DNA from: a virus
Virus record (IMG/VR): IMGVR_UViG_3300007537_000440
Location: 1-20,513 of that record
Strand: one strand, 5' to 3'
Length of the DNA: 20,513 bases
The translations under genes and the position numbers were made by a program. The notes under the pieces were generated by a model. That model was not told where the DNA came from. It saw only the letters and a program-made list of their open reading frames with translations, and searched no databases. Shown piece after piece: positions 6,467 through 14,000 of this stretch. The stretch's first letter is position 1; the number at the start of each line of letters is the position of its first letter.

Positions 6467-7321
6467 TTAGCTCCTTTCGAATAATGAACGTATTTTTTCT
6501 TTCTTGTCTTCCTGTCTGAATGAGTTCATTCCGAACTGTCTGCACAGTCTCAAAAACTCAGCCATTTTAAATCCATCATTTTTAAGACTTACTTCTTTTG
6601 TTCCTTTAAACGGGAGCACAACAAGCTCCTTATTTCTCTCTATCACCTCCTCGCTATTCTTTATCTTTTCATACGTTTTATGCGTTCGTTTGAGTTCGCC
6701 ACGTATATATTTTATAGCTGTTTTTTCTCCAACATTCTCAATCCCCGGCACATTATCAGAGGAACAACCAGCTATTTGCTTTACCAATCCCCAATTTTTT
6801 GGGTTAATTCCATATTCTTTTTCAAATTTTTCTTCGGTTGTTACAGCGTCTTTTGCAGGATTATAAATCTTACAATGATTGAGAAGTTGAAGCAGATCAT
6901 CATCTGCGGTGATGATATATTTTTCTTGATCATCATAATTTTTGGAGAATACATATTGTGCTAACAAATCATCAGATTCATAGCCTTTTTGAAGGAAGTT
7001 ATTATTGAATCCAATTTGTGGAAGTATTTTTCGACGAAGTTGTGTGAATTGAGCGAATGCAATTTTCCATTCAAGTTCTTCTTCTTCGGTTAGATTCTGT
7101 CTGCGCTTTTCTTTGTATGTTGGTAGAATCTCTTTTCTTTTACTGTGTTTGCTATCCCAAAAGAACACAAACTGATCAGGATCAATTTTCTCCGCTATTT
7201 TAATAAGCTGATTGAAAAAACCAAATACAACGCCAGTTCTTGTTCCTTCGTGAGCAAAATGTCCTGTAGTCAACTTCGCTCTATAGCAAAGAAAATTACT
7301 GTCTATCAATGCAACTCTCAT
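6467..7321 (-). CDS. 5'-3' exonuclease / flap endonuclease (PolA N-domain type)
   Basis: This 284-residue protein has the FEN/5'-exonuclease motifs: VALIDSNFLCYRA at the N-terminus, FFWDSKHSKRKE with YKEKRR, GYESDDLLA, TADDDLLQLL, and GCSSDNVPGIENVGEKTA (the helix-hairpin-helix region with metal-binding aspartates). This is the job done by the N-terminal domain of bacterial DNA polymerase I or by phage T4 RNase H: removal of RNA primers and flaps. Here it is a stand-alone gene, in keeping with a polymerase that is also broken into separate domains. ATG at 7321 overlaps the methyltransferase stop (ATGA). Confidence 0.92.
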   Translation of the reverse strand: MRVALIDSNFLCYRAKLTTGHFAHEGTRTGVVFGFFNQLIKIAEKIDPDQFVFFWDSKHSKRKEILPTYKEKRRQNLTEEEELEWKIAFAQFTQLRRKILPQIGFNNNFLQKGYESDDLLAQYVFSKNYDDQEKYIITADDDLLQLLNHCKIYNPAKDAVTTEEKFEKEYGINPKNWGLVKQIAGCSSDNVPGIENVGEKTAIKYIRGELKRTHKTYEKIKNSEEVIERNKELVVLPFKGTKEVSLKNDGFKMAEFLRLCRQFGMNSFRQEDKKEKIRSLFERS

Positions 7322-7815
7322 GATGTTTTCCCATTAGAAAAAGACATTATAAGATTTGTGCCCTTTTCAGAATAGCTTGCTGCTTTTAATCCCACTTTTG
7401 CTGCTTTCTTTTTCAGCAACTGCTTGTCAAAACCATTGTAATGAAAATTTTCTTTATATCCCTGCCCACCATACAGTTTCTTTACAACTTTTTCAGTTGG
7501 TAACTCTCCAGTAAAATACTTGTAAGCAATATCAAGAAGATTTGGCACTCTGATCTCAATGATGCAGAATGGTTTTAATACTCTTGTCCACTCATATAAC
7601 AAAGATTCTGCCGCACAAATAGGAAAGTGTTCAAGAATATCGCTTGCAAGCACATATTCAAAAGTATTGTTTATAAATGGAAGTCTCTCTGCATCACCTA
7701 TCACATTGACACCAATAGTCTCTCGGATATCGTAGTTAATGCATTTGATCTCATCAGAAGGATAGTGTTCGTAAATTCTTTTACCACTTCCTATATTAAG
7801 ACAGAATCTATTCAA
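7318..7815 (-). CDS. Class I SAM-dependent methyltransferase
   Basis: This 165-residue protein uses a TTG start at 7815 inside the end of the recombinase gene, with AAAGGA about ten bases upstream. It shows a SAM-binding motif I (CLNIGSGKR), an acidic motif II region (INYDIRE), GDAERLPF and the post-motif LASDILEHF, as in Methyltransf_11-type small-molecule or protein methyltransferases. No DPPY or Cys active site of a DNA methylase is present, so the substrate is open. It lies between two DNA-metabolism genes. Confidence 0.8.
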   Translation of the reverse strand: MNRFCLNIGSGKRIYEHYPSDEIKCINYDIRETIGVNVIGDAERLPFINNTFEYVLASDILEHFPICAAESLLYEWTRVLKPFCIIEIRVPNLLDIAYKYFTGELPTEKVVKKLYGGQGYKENFHYNGFDKQLLKKKAAKVGLKAASYSEKGTNLIMSFSNGKTS

Positions 7816-10183
7816 ACTTCTTTTTCCTTTTCAGTTTGAGTTCTTCTTCAAAATCATTCCAACATGCACCGACCATTTCTTTTAATTCATTTTCAAGATT
7901 ATTATCCTCAATGTGAGAAACCAGTTTTTGTTTTGATCCCTCAAAATCGAGTTCTGGAACTTCGTACGTGTTTTTCTTCTTCTTTAAAACACCCATTGAA
8001 TCGAGATAAGCGACACAGGATTTGATGTCATCAACTCCATAATCATAATAAATAGGAAACGTTGCTTCTCTGCGTTTGCCTGTCTGACGATTCTTTTCAA
8101 TTTTCGCCATTGAATTGACACCGATCATCGTGTCTTTTGATTTCTCTTTCTTTCCAAGAGCTAACCAAATTTCATGCCATGAATAAAACTTTAGTGCTTT
8201 GCCACCGCTTCGAGTCTTCTTGGAGAAAGACATCATACTTAGATTATCTCTGGTTTGTGATATGATTATGACTATAGAGTTTGTCTTCTTGATATCAATG
8301 TTGATGTCGGATAGTAATTGACTTGCTATTCTTGCTTTAGCAGTTCCGTAGCTTCCTTTAGAAGCAGTATCTTTTTTCCATGCTTTGTACATCTCATCAA
8401 TATGCTTTTGATCTTCTTCAGAAGTAACGGAATCAAATGAATCAAGGATATAAATAAAGGGTTTGTCCCCTTTTAGCGCATCTTTTATATGCATGTGAAA
8501 ATCTTGAACAGTGACAGAGCTAATCGGTTCTTTGTTCTCATCATATCTTGGCGCTTCAAGACGTTTTACAAGTTTCTTTCCAAAAAGCTTTTCCTTATCA
8601 AAATCTTCACCACACTCAGCATCATCAAAGATCAGTTTATAATCATCAAAATCTGATAACTGAGCGACTTCAGCAAAACATGTGAGTGCAAGGATTGTGT
8701 TGTGACTAACAAATCCATTGCTCCAAAATAAATGGGTTTCTGGTATATGAAAGTCATACACTATTGTTTCTTCTTCTTTTTCTTCTCGCTGAAATATTTT
8801 ATCAAAATGATAATCAGAATTTAAAAGACTTTTATAAAACGACATGTTTATTGGAAAATCAGAAAAAGAGACTATGAATTTTTCAATCATCTCCCACGAC
8901 GCGTTTGAACAGCCTCCAAATTTAAATCTGGGAAATCTTTTTTTATGTTTTGTACAAATTCCATTTTTTTTCCATCCCACTTTTCTTCTTGCTAATCTTA
9001 TATCTTTTTTCATTTTATTAACTAAATTGGGGACAGTATCATAATCACTTTTGCGTTTTCTACTTTTTTTAGGAAGATCATATTTTAAACTTCCTATGAT
9101 TTCTAGATATTTATTTATGTCTTCTCCGTATATAGACACAGACCAATACGAATGATCATGATAATTTGTTCCGTCAAAGGCTCCAATTTTCTCTTTTCTG
9201 GAAGACAGAATACCTAGATTAAGAAGCATTAATTGAACTTGCATTGAAAGTTCTTTTGAAGAAGTATAGTAAGAAATACCCCTATCAGAAGCCCATCCAT
9301 CACAATCAATCAATGCTTTTAAAAAATGCACTTGTATTTCCTTGCTTCCCGATAAAATACAGTCAGGAACATATTTATTTCTTGCAGTAATATTTGATTT
9401 TGTATTGAACAAAGACATCATTACAGCAGATAGATGGACGCTGCTGATTGTGTTTATTTTACTGAAATGCAGCCCAAAAACAGAACATATTTTATTAATT
9501 CTATCTTGAACATATGGTTTTGTGTTTGGAATGGCTATTGATCGTGGCTTATCTCCTACAATAAAAGAACCGTCAGCTACAATATAGCCCATAAGTTCAG
9601 CTACATTTTTATCCATGTATTTTGGAAGGTTTGCTGTTATTACATTTGTTGTATCTATTTTTACTTTTGGTATTTTTGTTTTTTTATTTGAGAAGTGATG
9701 AACTCCTTTTGCAATAACAGCAATATCATCCACTTCAACATCTTTTAATTTTTTCATTTCAAATTCAAAAGACATGAAATTATAAACCATAATAGGATGG
9801 CATTCTGTACCTTCAATCTCAAATCCGTGTCTTGTTTTTATTTTTATTGTTTTTTGTACTTCTTCTTTCCAGAAATGTGATGTGGTTTCTTTTGTGCTTT
9901 TATCGACTGCAACAGTATCCACATATTCTGAAAGTCCTAAAGCTTTTTCTTCCCCAATATTGTCTATTTTTGAAAGTCCGTTTGAATTTAGCACATATGC
10001 ATTTTTTACACACTTTCCGGCTGAACTGTCACCTATGAGATTAACTATTCTTCCTTTTCTAAAACCACCGAAAGGATTGTCAGCAAGAGCGCAGTTTAAA
10101 AGTGTGCTGCCTGTTGGGATTAATGAGTCGTATGGATTTTCTCTTTTGTTTGAAGAGCGTTTCTTCTTTCGGCGTGAGGTCAT
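7808..10183 (-). CDS. RecA/UvsX-like recombinase precursor with in-frame intein
   Basis: This 791-residue precursor is interrupted inside the P-loop. The N-extein (residues 1-57) ends GDSSAGK and the C-extein (496-791) starts TILALTCF, so splicing restores GDSSAGKT and a 353-residue recombinase. The C-extein has an acidic DDAECGEDFD segment, Walker B (FIYILDSFDS), a GSYGTAKARIASQLL loop and the VIIISQTRDNL segment typical of RecA-family proteins. A highly basic N-terminus (MTSRRKKKRSSNKR) and tail (KRKKKFE) may aid DNA binding. Expected role: strand exchange and recombination-dependent replication with the gp32-like SSB. ATG at 10183 directly follows the lipoprotein stop. Confidence 0.92.
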   Translation of the reverse strand: MTSRRKKKRSSNKRENPYDSLIPTGSTLLNCALADNPFGGFRKGRIVNLIGDSSAGKCVKNAYVLNSNGLSKIDNIGEEKALGLSEYVDTVAVDKSTKETTSHFWKEEVQKTIKIKTRHGFEIEGTECHPIMVYNFMSFEFEMKKLKDVEVDDIAVIAKGVHHFSNKKTKIPKVKIDTTNVITANLPKYMDKNVAELMGYIVADGSFIVGDKPRSIAIPNTKPYVQDRINKICSVFGLHFSKINTISSVHLSAVMMSLFNTKSNITARNKYVPDCILSGSKEIQVHFLKALIDCDGWASDRGISYYTSSKELSMQVQLMLLNLGILSSRKEKIGAFDGTNYHDHSYWSVSIYGEDINKYLEIIGSLKYDLPKKSRKRKSDYDTVPNLVNKMKKDIRLARRKVGWKKNGICTKHKKRFPRFKFGGCSNASWEMIEKFIVSFSDFPINMSFYKSLLNSDYHFDKIFQREEKEEETIVYDFHIPETHLFWSNGFVSHNTILALTCFAEVAQLSDFDDYKLIFDDAECGEDFDKEKLFGKKLVKRLEAPRYDENKEPISSVTVQDFHMHIKDALKGDKPFIYILDSFDSVTSEEDQKHIDEMYKAWKKDTASKGSYGTAKARIASQLLSDINIDIKKTNSIVIIISQTRDNLSMMSFSKKTRSGGKALKFYSWHEIWLALGKKEKSKDTMIGVNSMAKIEKNRQTGKRREATFPIYYDYGVDDIKSCVAYLDSMGVLKKKKNTYEVPELDFEGSKQKLVSHIEDNNLENELKEMVGACWNDFEEELKLKRKKKFE
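8699..10012 (-). mobile_element. Intein with LAGLIDADG homing endonuclease in recombinase P-loop
   Basis: This is a 438-codon in-frame insertion. It begins with Cys58 (CVKNAYVLNSNGLSKI, block A), has a block B GTECHPI, and ends FVSHN before a Thr as first extein residue. The His-Asn end and nucleophile are therefore all present. The endonuclease part has two LAGLIDADG-like helices, AELMGYIVADG and FLKALIDCDG, both keeping the acidic residue. It should be competent for splicing and homing. Insertion between GK and T of Walker A is a classic intein site in RecA-type ATPases. Confidence 0.93.
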
Positions 10184-10441
10184 TTATTTTTTCTCCGACT
10201 CTTTCTTTTGTTCTTCTTTTTTTGTTGTCTTGGTATTTACTGTTGGAATAGTATACTTATATTTTTTACCATCAACTTTGAACATGTGTGTTACATCCTG
10301 CCGAAGAATAACTGTGCCGTCTTTTTTCTCCGCTACCTTATTCCAGTTTGCTTCTGAAAACCTCACAACATTTTCTTGTGTCGCAGCACATCCAATTGTA
10401 AGAACAGAAACCAAAAGTAAAAACAAAGATATTTTATACAT
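10184..10441 (-). CDS. Small predicted lipoprotein
   Basis: This 85-residue protein starts MYKISLFLLLVSVLTIGCAA: a Lys, a hydrophobic stretch, and then a cysteine preceded by T-I-G, a near-lipobox with Leu at -4. After the cysteine come about 45 ordinary residues and a Lys/Glu-rich tail. It is likely exported and lipid-anchored. A lipoprotein inside a phage replication operon might act in superinfection exclusion or envelope modification, but nothing in the sequence proves that. GGAGG lies eight bases before ATG, and a promoter-like sequence lies about 30 bases further upstream. Confidence 0.75.
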   Translation of the reverse strand: MYKISLFLLLVSVLTIGCAATQENVVRFSEANWNKVAEKKDGTVILRQDVTHMFKVDGKKYKYTIPTVNTKTTKKEEQKKESEKK

Positions 10442-10471
10442 TATCTAACCTCCAAAACGTACTCGTCCAAA

Positions 10472-10500
10472 TTTATATTTTTTTCACTAATCTCGTGCAA
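10472..10500 (-). promoter_or_regulatory. Possible sigma-70-type promoter before the lipoprotein gene
   Basis: Reading on the minus strand, TTGCAC (10500-10495) is followed after exactly 17 bases by TATAAA (10477-10472). The -10 box matches five of six consensus bases and the -35 only three, but the spacing is ideal. It lies just after the structured RNA and would restart transcription for the lipoprotein and recombinase genes. Confidence 0.4.
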
Positions 10501-10514
10501 TCTTCATATAAAAA

Positions 10515-10696
10515 TGCGTCTCCTTGCCAGGTCGCTCGGTTGCCGATGTCTGCGTCTGTAGCTGGTACCTAGTCTCCGGAAGCGTCGCCAGCTTCACCGC
10601 GCCCTTATCCCTCCCACGAAATCTTAGCAGGGAGAGAGTTTGAAACCCCGGCATAAAACGTCCTCTTAACGAACCGCCCTCGCTGAAGGAGACGCA
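10515..10696 (-). ncRNA. GC-rich structured RNA candidate, unidentified
   Basis: About 180 non-coding bases stand out as GC-rich in an AT-rich region. The ends form a perfect 11-bp helix (10515-10525 with 10686-10696; TGCGTCTCCTT as read at the 5' end of the RNA). Inside are AGCTGG/CCAGCT (10560-10565 with 10588-10593), an 8-bp UCUCUCCC/GGGAGGGA helix with one G-U pair (10608-10615 with 10630-10637) and a small UCGG-CAA-CCGA hairpin. After the closing helix, the minus strand runs into TTTTTATAT, terminator-like. No long open frame crosses it. It does not look like tRNA, tmRNA or RNase P RNA. The minus strand is preferred because all genes read that way. Function is unknown. Confidence 0.65.
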
Positions 10697-10707
10697 CCCC
10701 CTATAAA

Positions 10708-11793
10708 CTATTCATCATCGTTTTCATCATCTGATTCACTTGCTTCCTGACAATCAGCCCATTTTTCACAGTCGCCACACTCGTCGTATTCATCGACATC
10801 TTCTCCAAAAGTATGTCCATAGGGACACTCATTTGCAGCAACTTTTTTCTTATCGTTTTTCTTGGAAGAAGACTTCTTACTCGATTTCTTAGATTTTGAT
10901 TTCTTCGGCTTCTCTTCTTCCTCGTCCTCATCATCATCTTCTTCATCCTCATCATCTTTTTTCTTGGATTTTTTGGAAGATTTCTTGCTTGATTTCTTGT
11001 TCTTCTTTTTTGACGAAGACTTCTTTGGTTTTTCTTCTTCTTCCTCATCATCAGAGGATTTCTCTTCCTCTTCCTCTTCTTCCTCTTCGTCGAGATCGTA
11101 CAATGCTTTTTGCAATGTTTTGTAATCCTGAATTACCATTAAACTATCCAAATCAAAAACATCGTCAAGAATGTCCTCTTCGTAATCCTCTCGATCATCA
11201 AATTCTATCTTTCGGGTTTCAAAAAATTCATTACTTCCAAATTTCTTTTTTCTGAATGAAACTGAAACTGTCTTACCACTTTCAAGCTCCGCAAAACCAC
11301 CAAGATCGTCATCACCCTCATTAATTTCTTCATCTAATGCTTTTCCAAACAAATGATAACTGTATTCAAAAAGCTGAACGCCTTTGTCTTGATCATCAAG
11401 ATTGATGATATTATAAAGTTCCCGTTCTTTTGCTTTGATGTTTTTAGCGAGGTCAACGTCGTTGTCATCATCACTATTAAACAATTCTTTTACATGTTCG
11501 CAAATTGGACAGGGTTTCTTTATTGTTTTTGGACAAATAAAAGCGTTACTATCATTACCAATTCCGTAATGAACAAAGAATGTACGTTGATACCAAAGCT
11601 CTCCCTTATCAACTTCAGGGTGTGTTGTGACTGATACTTGATAGGGCAAGAAGTCTAAATTATATGTACCCTTTTTTGGTTTAAATCGTTCTGTACCTTC
11701 TGGAAGATTTAAATAAGAACTTCCACCCCTATTCATGTTGCGTTCCGCTTTCTTCTTTGCTCTGTCCTTCATTGAGCCTTTACCTTTGGCCAT
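10708..11793 (-). CDS. gp32-like single-stranded DNA-binding protein with long charged tail
   Basis: This is a 361-residue protein. The core (about residues 40-225) has ERFKPKKGTYNLDFLPYQV, then ICPKTIKKPCPICEH (C87, C95, C98 and H100, a zinc site as in T4 gp32), and an OB-fold-like body (YHLFGKAL, GKTVSVSFRKKKFG). From residue 234 on it alternates Glu/Asp-rich and Lys/Ser-rich blocks, followed by a second zinc-like cluster (C323, H326, C339, C342, C348) and an acidic end. An acidic C-terminus in this family recruits partner proteins. GGAGGAACTG precedes ATG at 11793, which overlaps the membrane protein gene by 14 bases. It likely coats ssDNA for the polymerase and recombinase here. Confidence 0.85.
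   Translation of the reverse strand: MAKGKGSMKDRAKKKAERNMNRGGSSYLNLPEGTERFKPKKGTYNLDFLPYQVSVTTHPEVDKGELWYQRTFFVHYGIGNDSNAFICPKTIKKPCPICEHVKELFNSDDDNDVDLAKNIKAKERELYNIINLDDQDKGVQLFEYSYHLFGKALDEEINEGDDDLGGFAELESGKTVSVSFRKKKFGSNEFFETRKIEFDDREDYEEDILDDVFDLDSLMVIQDYKTLQKALYDLDEEEEEEEEEKSSDDEEEEEKPKKSSSKKKNKKSSKKSSKKSKKKDDEDEEDDDEDEEEEKPKKSKSKKSSKKSSSKKNDKKKVAANECPYGHTFGEDVDEYDECGDCEKWADCQEASESDDENDDE
10840..11092 (-). repeat. Low-complexity repeated charged blocks in the SSB tail
   Basis: Two related units, each Glu-rich, then EEEEKPKKS and a Lys/Ser-rich run (near residues 251-279 and 291-317), look like an internal duplication of roughly 40 codons. The repeats are in-frame. They also create long Arg- or Ser-rich openings in other frames that are not genes. 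Confidence 0.6.
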
Positions 11794-11974
11794 CAGTTCC
11801 TCCTTCTGAAGTTTTATAAATACGCTCCAACTTTGTAAGATAGCTTATTTTGCTATCATTTACAGCCTCTAAAATTTGCAAAGTTGTCATACGAACAATA
11901 AAAGGAAAGACAATCCCACCAACTATTATTGCATAAAGAGTCCATCCTAATAAATACCAAACATTAACTTCCAT
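11780..11974 (-). CDS. Small single-span membrane protein
   Basis: This 64-residue protein begins MEVNVWYLLGWTLYAII continuing into a hydrophobic segment to about residue 27, followed by a soluble helical tail (TKLERIYKTSEGG). Three ATG codons stand in a row; the last, at 11974, is chosen because AAAGG then falls six bases upstream. The start lies inside the end of the coiled-coil gene and the end overlaps the SSB start, so it is coupled to both. No family is recognised. A membrane peptide next to SSB could tether replication to the membrane, but that is a guess. Confidence 0.65.
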   Translation of the reverse strand: MEVNVWYLLGWTLYAIIVGGIVFPFIVRMTTLQILEAVNDSKISYLTKLERIYKTSEGGTDGQR

Positions 11975-12521
11975 CATCATCCTTTCGCATTCTTTTTCGT
12001 ATTTTACCCTTGGCTGTTTTTTGTGTTTTCTCCTTCTCTTGTTTTCTACGCTGATATTCTGTAGGTAAATCTCTTGGAACAACTGGAGTTGAAAAATACT
12101 GCTGTCCAAGAAGCCTTACCAAGTTTTCAAGTGCCGTCTTTTTCTCCTGCATCGTATTCACACAAGTAAAAAGCATGTTCACTTCTTCAAGAGCTGTGTT
12201 GTATTCTTCACATGCTTCAAAGTATTTCTCCAAAAGCTTTTTATGATCATCGCTTGCAAGTATTGCTGCTTTCACTGAACTTTCAGTTACTTTGTCCAAC
12301 TCAAAAGAATTGGGATCTCTTCTGATGTCCAATTCCAGTTCTGATTTTAATGTATCCAATTCTTTTTTCTTGCGCTCAACAAGTAGTTTTTTATCTTCTC
12401 GGTTAGAGATTGCCTCATTCAAGGCGGATGAATATTTATAAAACAGATTTGATTGATCGAGCCATTCAACATCAAGCTGATCTGGATCAATCTGTTTATC
12501 CAACTCTATGTCTTCGATCAT
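11964..12521 (-). CDS. Coiled-coil phage protein, possible recombination mediator
   Basis: This 185-residue protein opens with acidic residues and DVEWLDQSNLFYKYSSALNEA, then a long helical part with ELDIRRDPNSFELDKVTESS, ALENLVRLLGQQYFSTPVVP near residue 130-155, and a basic tail. The order 'WLDQ-N-FYKY', 'R-x-x-P-x-x-x-x-LDKVTE' and 'LENLV-L-GQ-YFS-P' is one I recall from many phage replication clusters, sometimes annotated as a UvsY-like recombination mediator. That annotation is not proven by anything here. Its place beside SSB and near the recombinase fits. ATG at 12521 overlaps the upstream stop (ATGA). Confidence 0.75.
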   Translation of the reverse strand: MIEDIELDKQIDPDQLDVEWLDQSNLFYKYSSALNEAISNREDKKLLVERKKKELDTLKSELELDIRRDPNSFELDKVTESSVKAAILASDDHKKLLEKYFEACEEYNTALEEVNMLFTCVNTMQEKKTALENLVRLLGQQYFSTPVVPRDLPTEYQRRKQEKEKTQKTAKGKIRKRMRKDDDGS

Positions 12522-12958
12522 AAACTAATTTCCTTAATTGCTTTATTGGCGAGATCATACATTTCAAATTTATCGAGGTGTCTGTCGAAGTGTCTGTTGA
12601 GTCTTTTTACTGACACAAGTAGATCATTTAGCGCAACACGCTTTGCACCTTTTAAATGATCCCGTACATCAGAGACTGTTCCAGATATTAGGGAGGTCAT
12701 AACAACAATATCAGGATATCTTCCAGTAATATTATTTTCTATGTGCTTAAAGTTGTCATGAATTTTTTGGACTTCTTTAGAACTGAGTTGATCTTTCCAA
12801 AACTGTATAGCCCTGTCAGTTTTTTTATTTGTGATATCTATTAACTCCATGACGGTTTTATTACGTTTCTTATGCTTATAATAATCTGATATAAGTTCCA
12901 AAACGCCCTTTGTCATGCCCAATGATAACAATACTCTTCTGGTTGCCCTACTAGCCAA
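12518..12958 (-). CDS. Hypothetical helical protein
   Basis: This 146-residue protein uses a TTG start at 12958, well supported by GAGGAGGAG five to ten bases upstream. It is rich in Lys, Asp, His and Leu and appears all-helical, with segments such as TDRAIQFWKDQLSSKEVQK and HFDRHLDKFEMYDLANKAI. There is no signal peptide, membrane span or catalytic motif. It is the first gene after the promoter-like element in the 12959-13055 gap and is coupled by ATGA overlap to the putative mediator gene. No family recognised. Confidence 0.75.
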   Translation of the reverse strand: MASRATRRVLLSLGMTKGVLELISDYYKHKKRNKTVMELIDITNKKTDRAIQFWKDQLSSKEVQKIHDNFKHIENNITGRYPDIVVMTSLISGTVSDVRDHLKGAKRVALNDLLVSVKRLNRHFDRHLDKFEMYDLANKAIKEISL

Positions 12959-13015
12959 TTTCTCCTCCTCACTTTTATTAAAATATGTGATCAGATACTA
13001 ATGCTTAGTTCAATT

Positions 13016-13047
13016 ATTAATATAGCGTTCGCATTCAGAAAGAAGAC
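13016..13047 (-). promoter_or_regulatory. Promoter-like element, copy 2
   Basis: In the gap after the clamp loader stop, the minus strand carries TTTTGTCT and then, 18 bases after TGTCT, the 10-mer CTATATTAAT (13025-13016). The same two blocks stand at the same distance from the stop codon at 19016-19047. Repetition in two intergenic gaps, each just before a downstream transcription segment, suggests a phage promoter. No good -35 box with 17-base spacing was found. Confidence 0.45.
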
Positions 13048-13055
13048 AAAATTTT

Positions 13056-14000
13056 TTATTCTCTAAGTTTTTCGTAAGCTTCGTAGGCGTTTCTGACAAG
13101 CTCATTCTTTGCATCAATACTATAATAAGGGGTGCTAAAAGCATTTAAAACAATCTGACCCCCCTCATCCCCGTTTAAAAGTACGGAAGCAAAGTATGAT
13201 CGTATTGTACGGCGGGTGACTTCTGGATCATCAGACAATTCTTTTAAAATAGAAGCAAGTTTTTTCCAATCTTGTCCATCCATTATTGCCCTACACAAAG
13301 CAATTGCTCTCTCACGCTTCTCTGCTTCTTGTTTTGCAGCATCAAGCATGTCTTCAGTTTCCAAGTGCATAATTTTTTCAAGAATCTTTATAGCATCTCT
13401 TGGATGTCCAAGTGAATCCCTTGCGATTTGCAGCGCAACTTTTTTCTCAAGCTCTATTTCTTCATTTTCAGCTATAGACTGTAACAGAGAGTAAATCTGT
13501 TTGTCTGATAGTGTTTGTACTTGATACTGAACGCATCTGCTTTTCACAGTATCAAGAATCTTTTTTGGATCAGTTGTGCATAGAAAAAAATAGACATGAG
13601 AAGGAGGCTCTTCAAGTGCTTTGAGTAGTCCGTCCTGTCCTTGAGGTGACAGACGATGACAATTATGCACAGCAACATCTTCAGCAAAATATGACGGATG
13701 CTTTTCAACCTCCAGATCATAAAATTCTATAAATCCTTTACTTCTTTCTTGATCTCCAATAATACTTTTGAAAGGTCGTTCATTATTTCGTTGTTTGTAA
13801 ATCTCAATACTTTCCAATCTAATTGTTTTAGTTTGTCCTCTTTCTTTTTGTCTTTTTTCTTCTGTTTTTTTGTGTTGTGCCCCTTTCCATCTATTTCTAT
13901 AGCTACTTTGAGTTTTGGGTTGCCAATGTCTACTTTGTAATTTGTTGGGTATTCTTTCTCTCGTTTTTCGCGTAGAGGAATAGGGTATTCTGGCTGCCAT
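13056..14000 (-). CDS. Clamp loader ATPase, C-terminal part with C-terminal intein half
   Basis: The last 201 residues (13056-13661) are the C-extein, starting CHRLSPQGQDGLLKALEEPP, with the sensor-1 TTDPK and the SRC motif (VKSRCVQYQV) of DnaX/RFC-type loaders. Just before it is a C-terminal intein half: EFYDLEVEKHPSYFAEDVAV ending HN before Cys+1. The start shown, ATG at 14000, is the only ATG in this frame after the amber at 14238, but it has no ribosome binding site, and most of residues 1-75 overlap the homing endonuclease gene. A start nearer 13760, entry by frameshift, or readthrough from the N-terminal part are alternatives. Splicing with the N-terminal part would give a 323-residue loader that opens the sliding clamp. 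Confidence 0.85.
   Translation of the reverse strand: MAARIPYSSTRKTRERIPNKLQSRHWQPKTQSSYRNRWKGAQHKKTEEKRQKERGQTKTIRLESIEIYKQRNNERPFKSIIGDQERSKGFIEFYDLEVEKHPSYFAEDVAVHNCHRLSPQGQDGLLKALEEPPSHVYFFLCTTDPKKILDTVKSRCVQYQVQTLSDKQIYSLLQSIAENEEIELEKKVALQIARDSLGHPRDAIKILEKIMHLETEDMLDAAKQEAEKRERAIALCRAIMDGQDWKKLASILKELSDDPEVTRRTIRSYFASVLLNGDEGGQIVLNAFSTPYYSIDAKNELVRNAYEAYEKLRE

Noticed and set aside
6462-6545. Longer start for the histone-like protein
   Set aside because: It would overlap the exonuclease gene deeply and lacks a ribosome binding site; ATG 6461 has AAAGGAG at good spacing.
9882-10448. 188-codon plus-strand opening
   Set aside because: It lies opposite the recombinase and lipoprotein genes, which have clear domains; its product is Ser/Phe-rich antisense composition with no ribosome binding site or motif.
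10515-10696. tRNA, tmRNA or RNase P RNA
   Set aside because: No CCA end, no cloverleaf or T-arm consensus, no tag frame and no RNase P core sequences were found.
10701-11255. Arg/Met-rich and Ser/Phe-rich openings on both strands
   Set aside because: They arise from the GAA/AAG repeats coding the charged SSB tail and carry no independent evidence.
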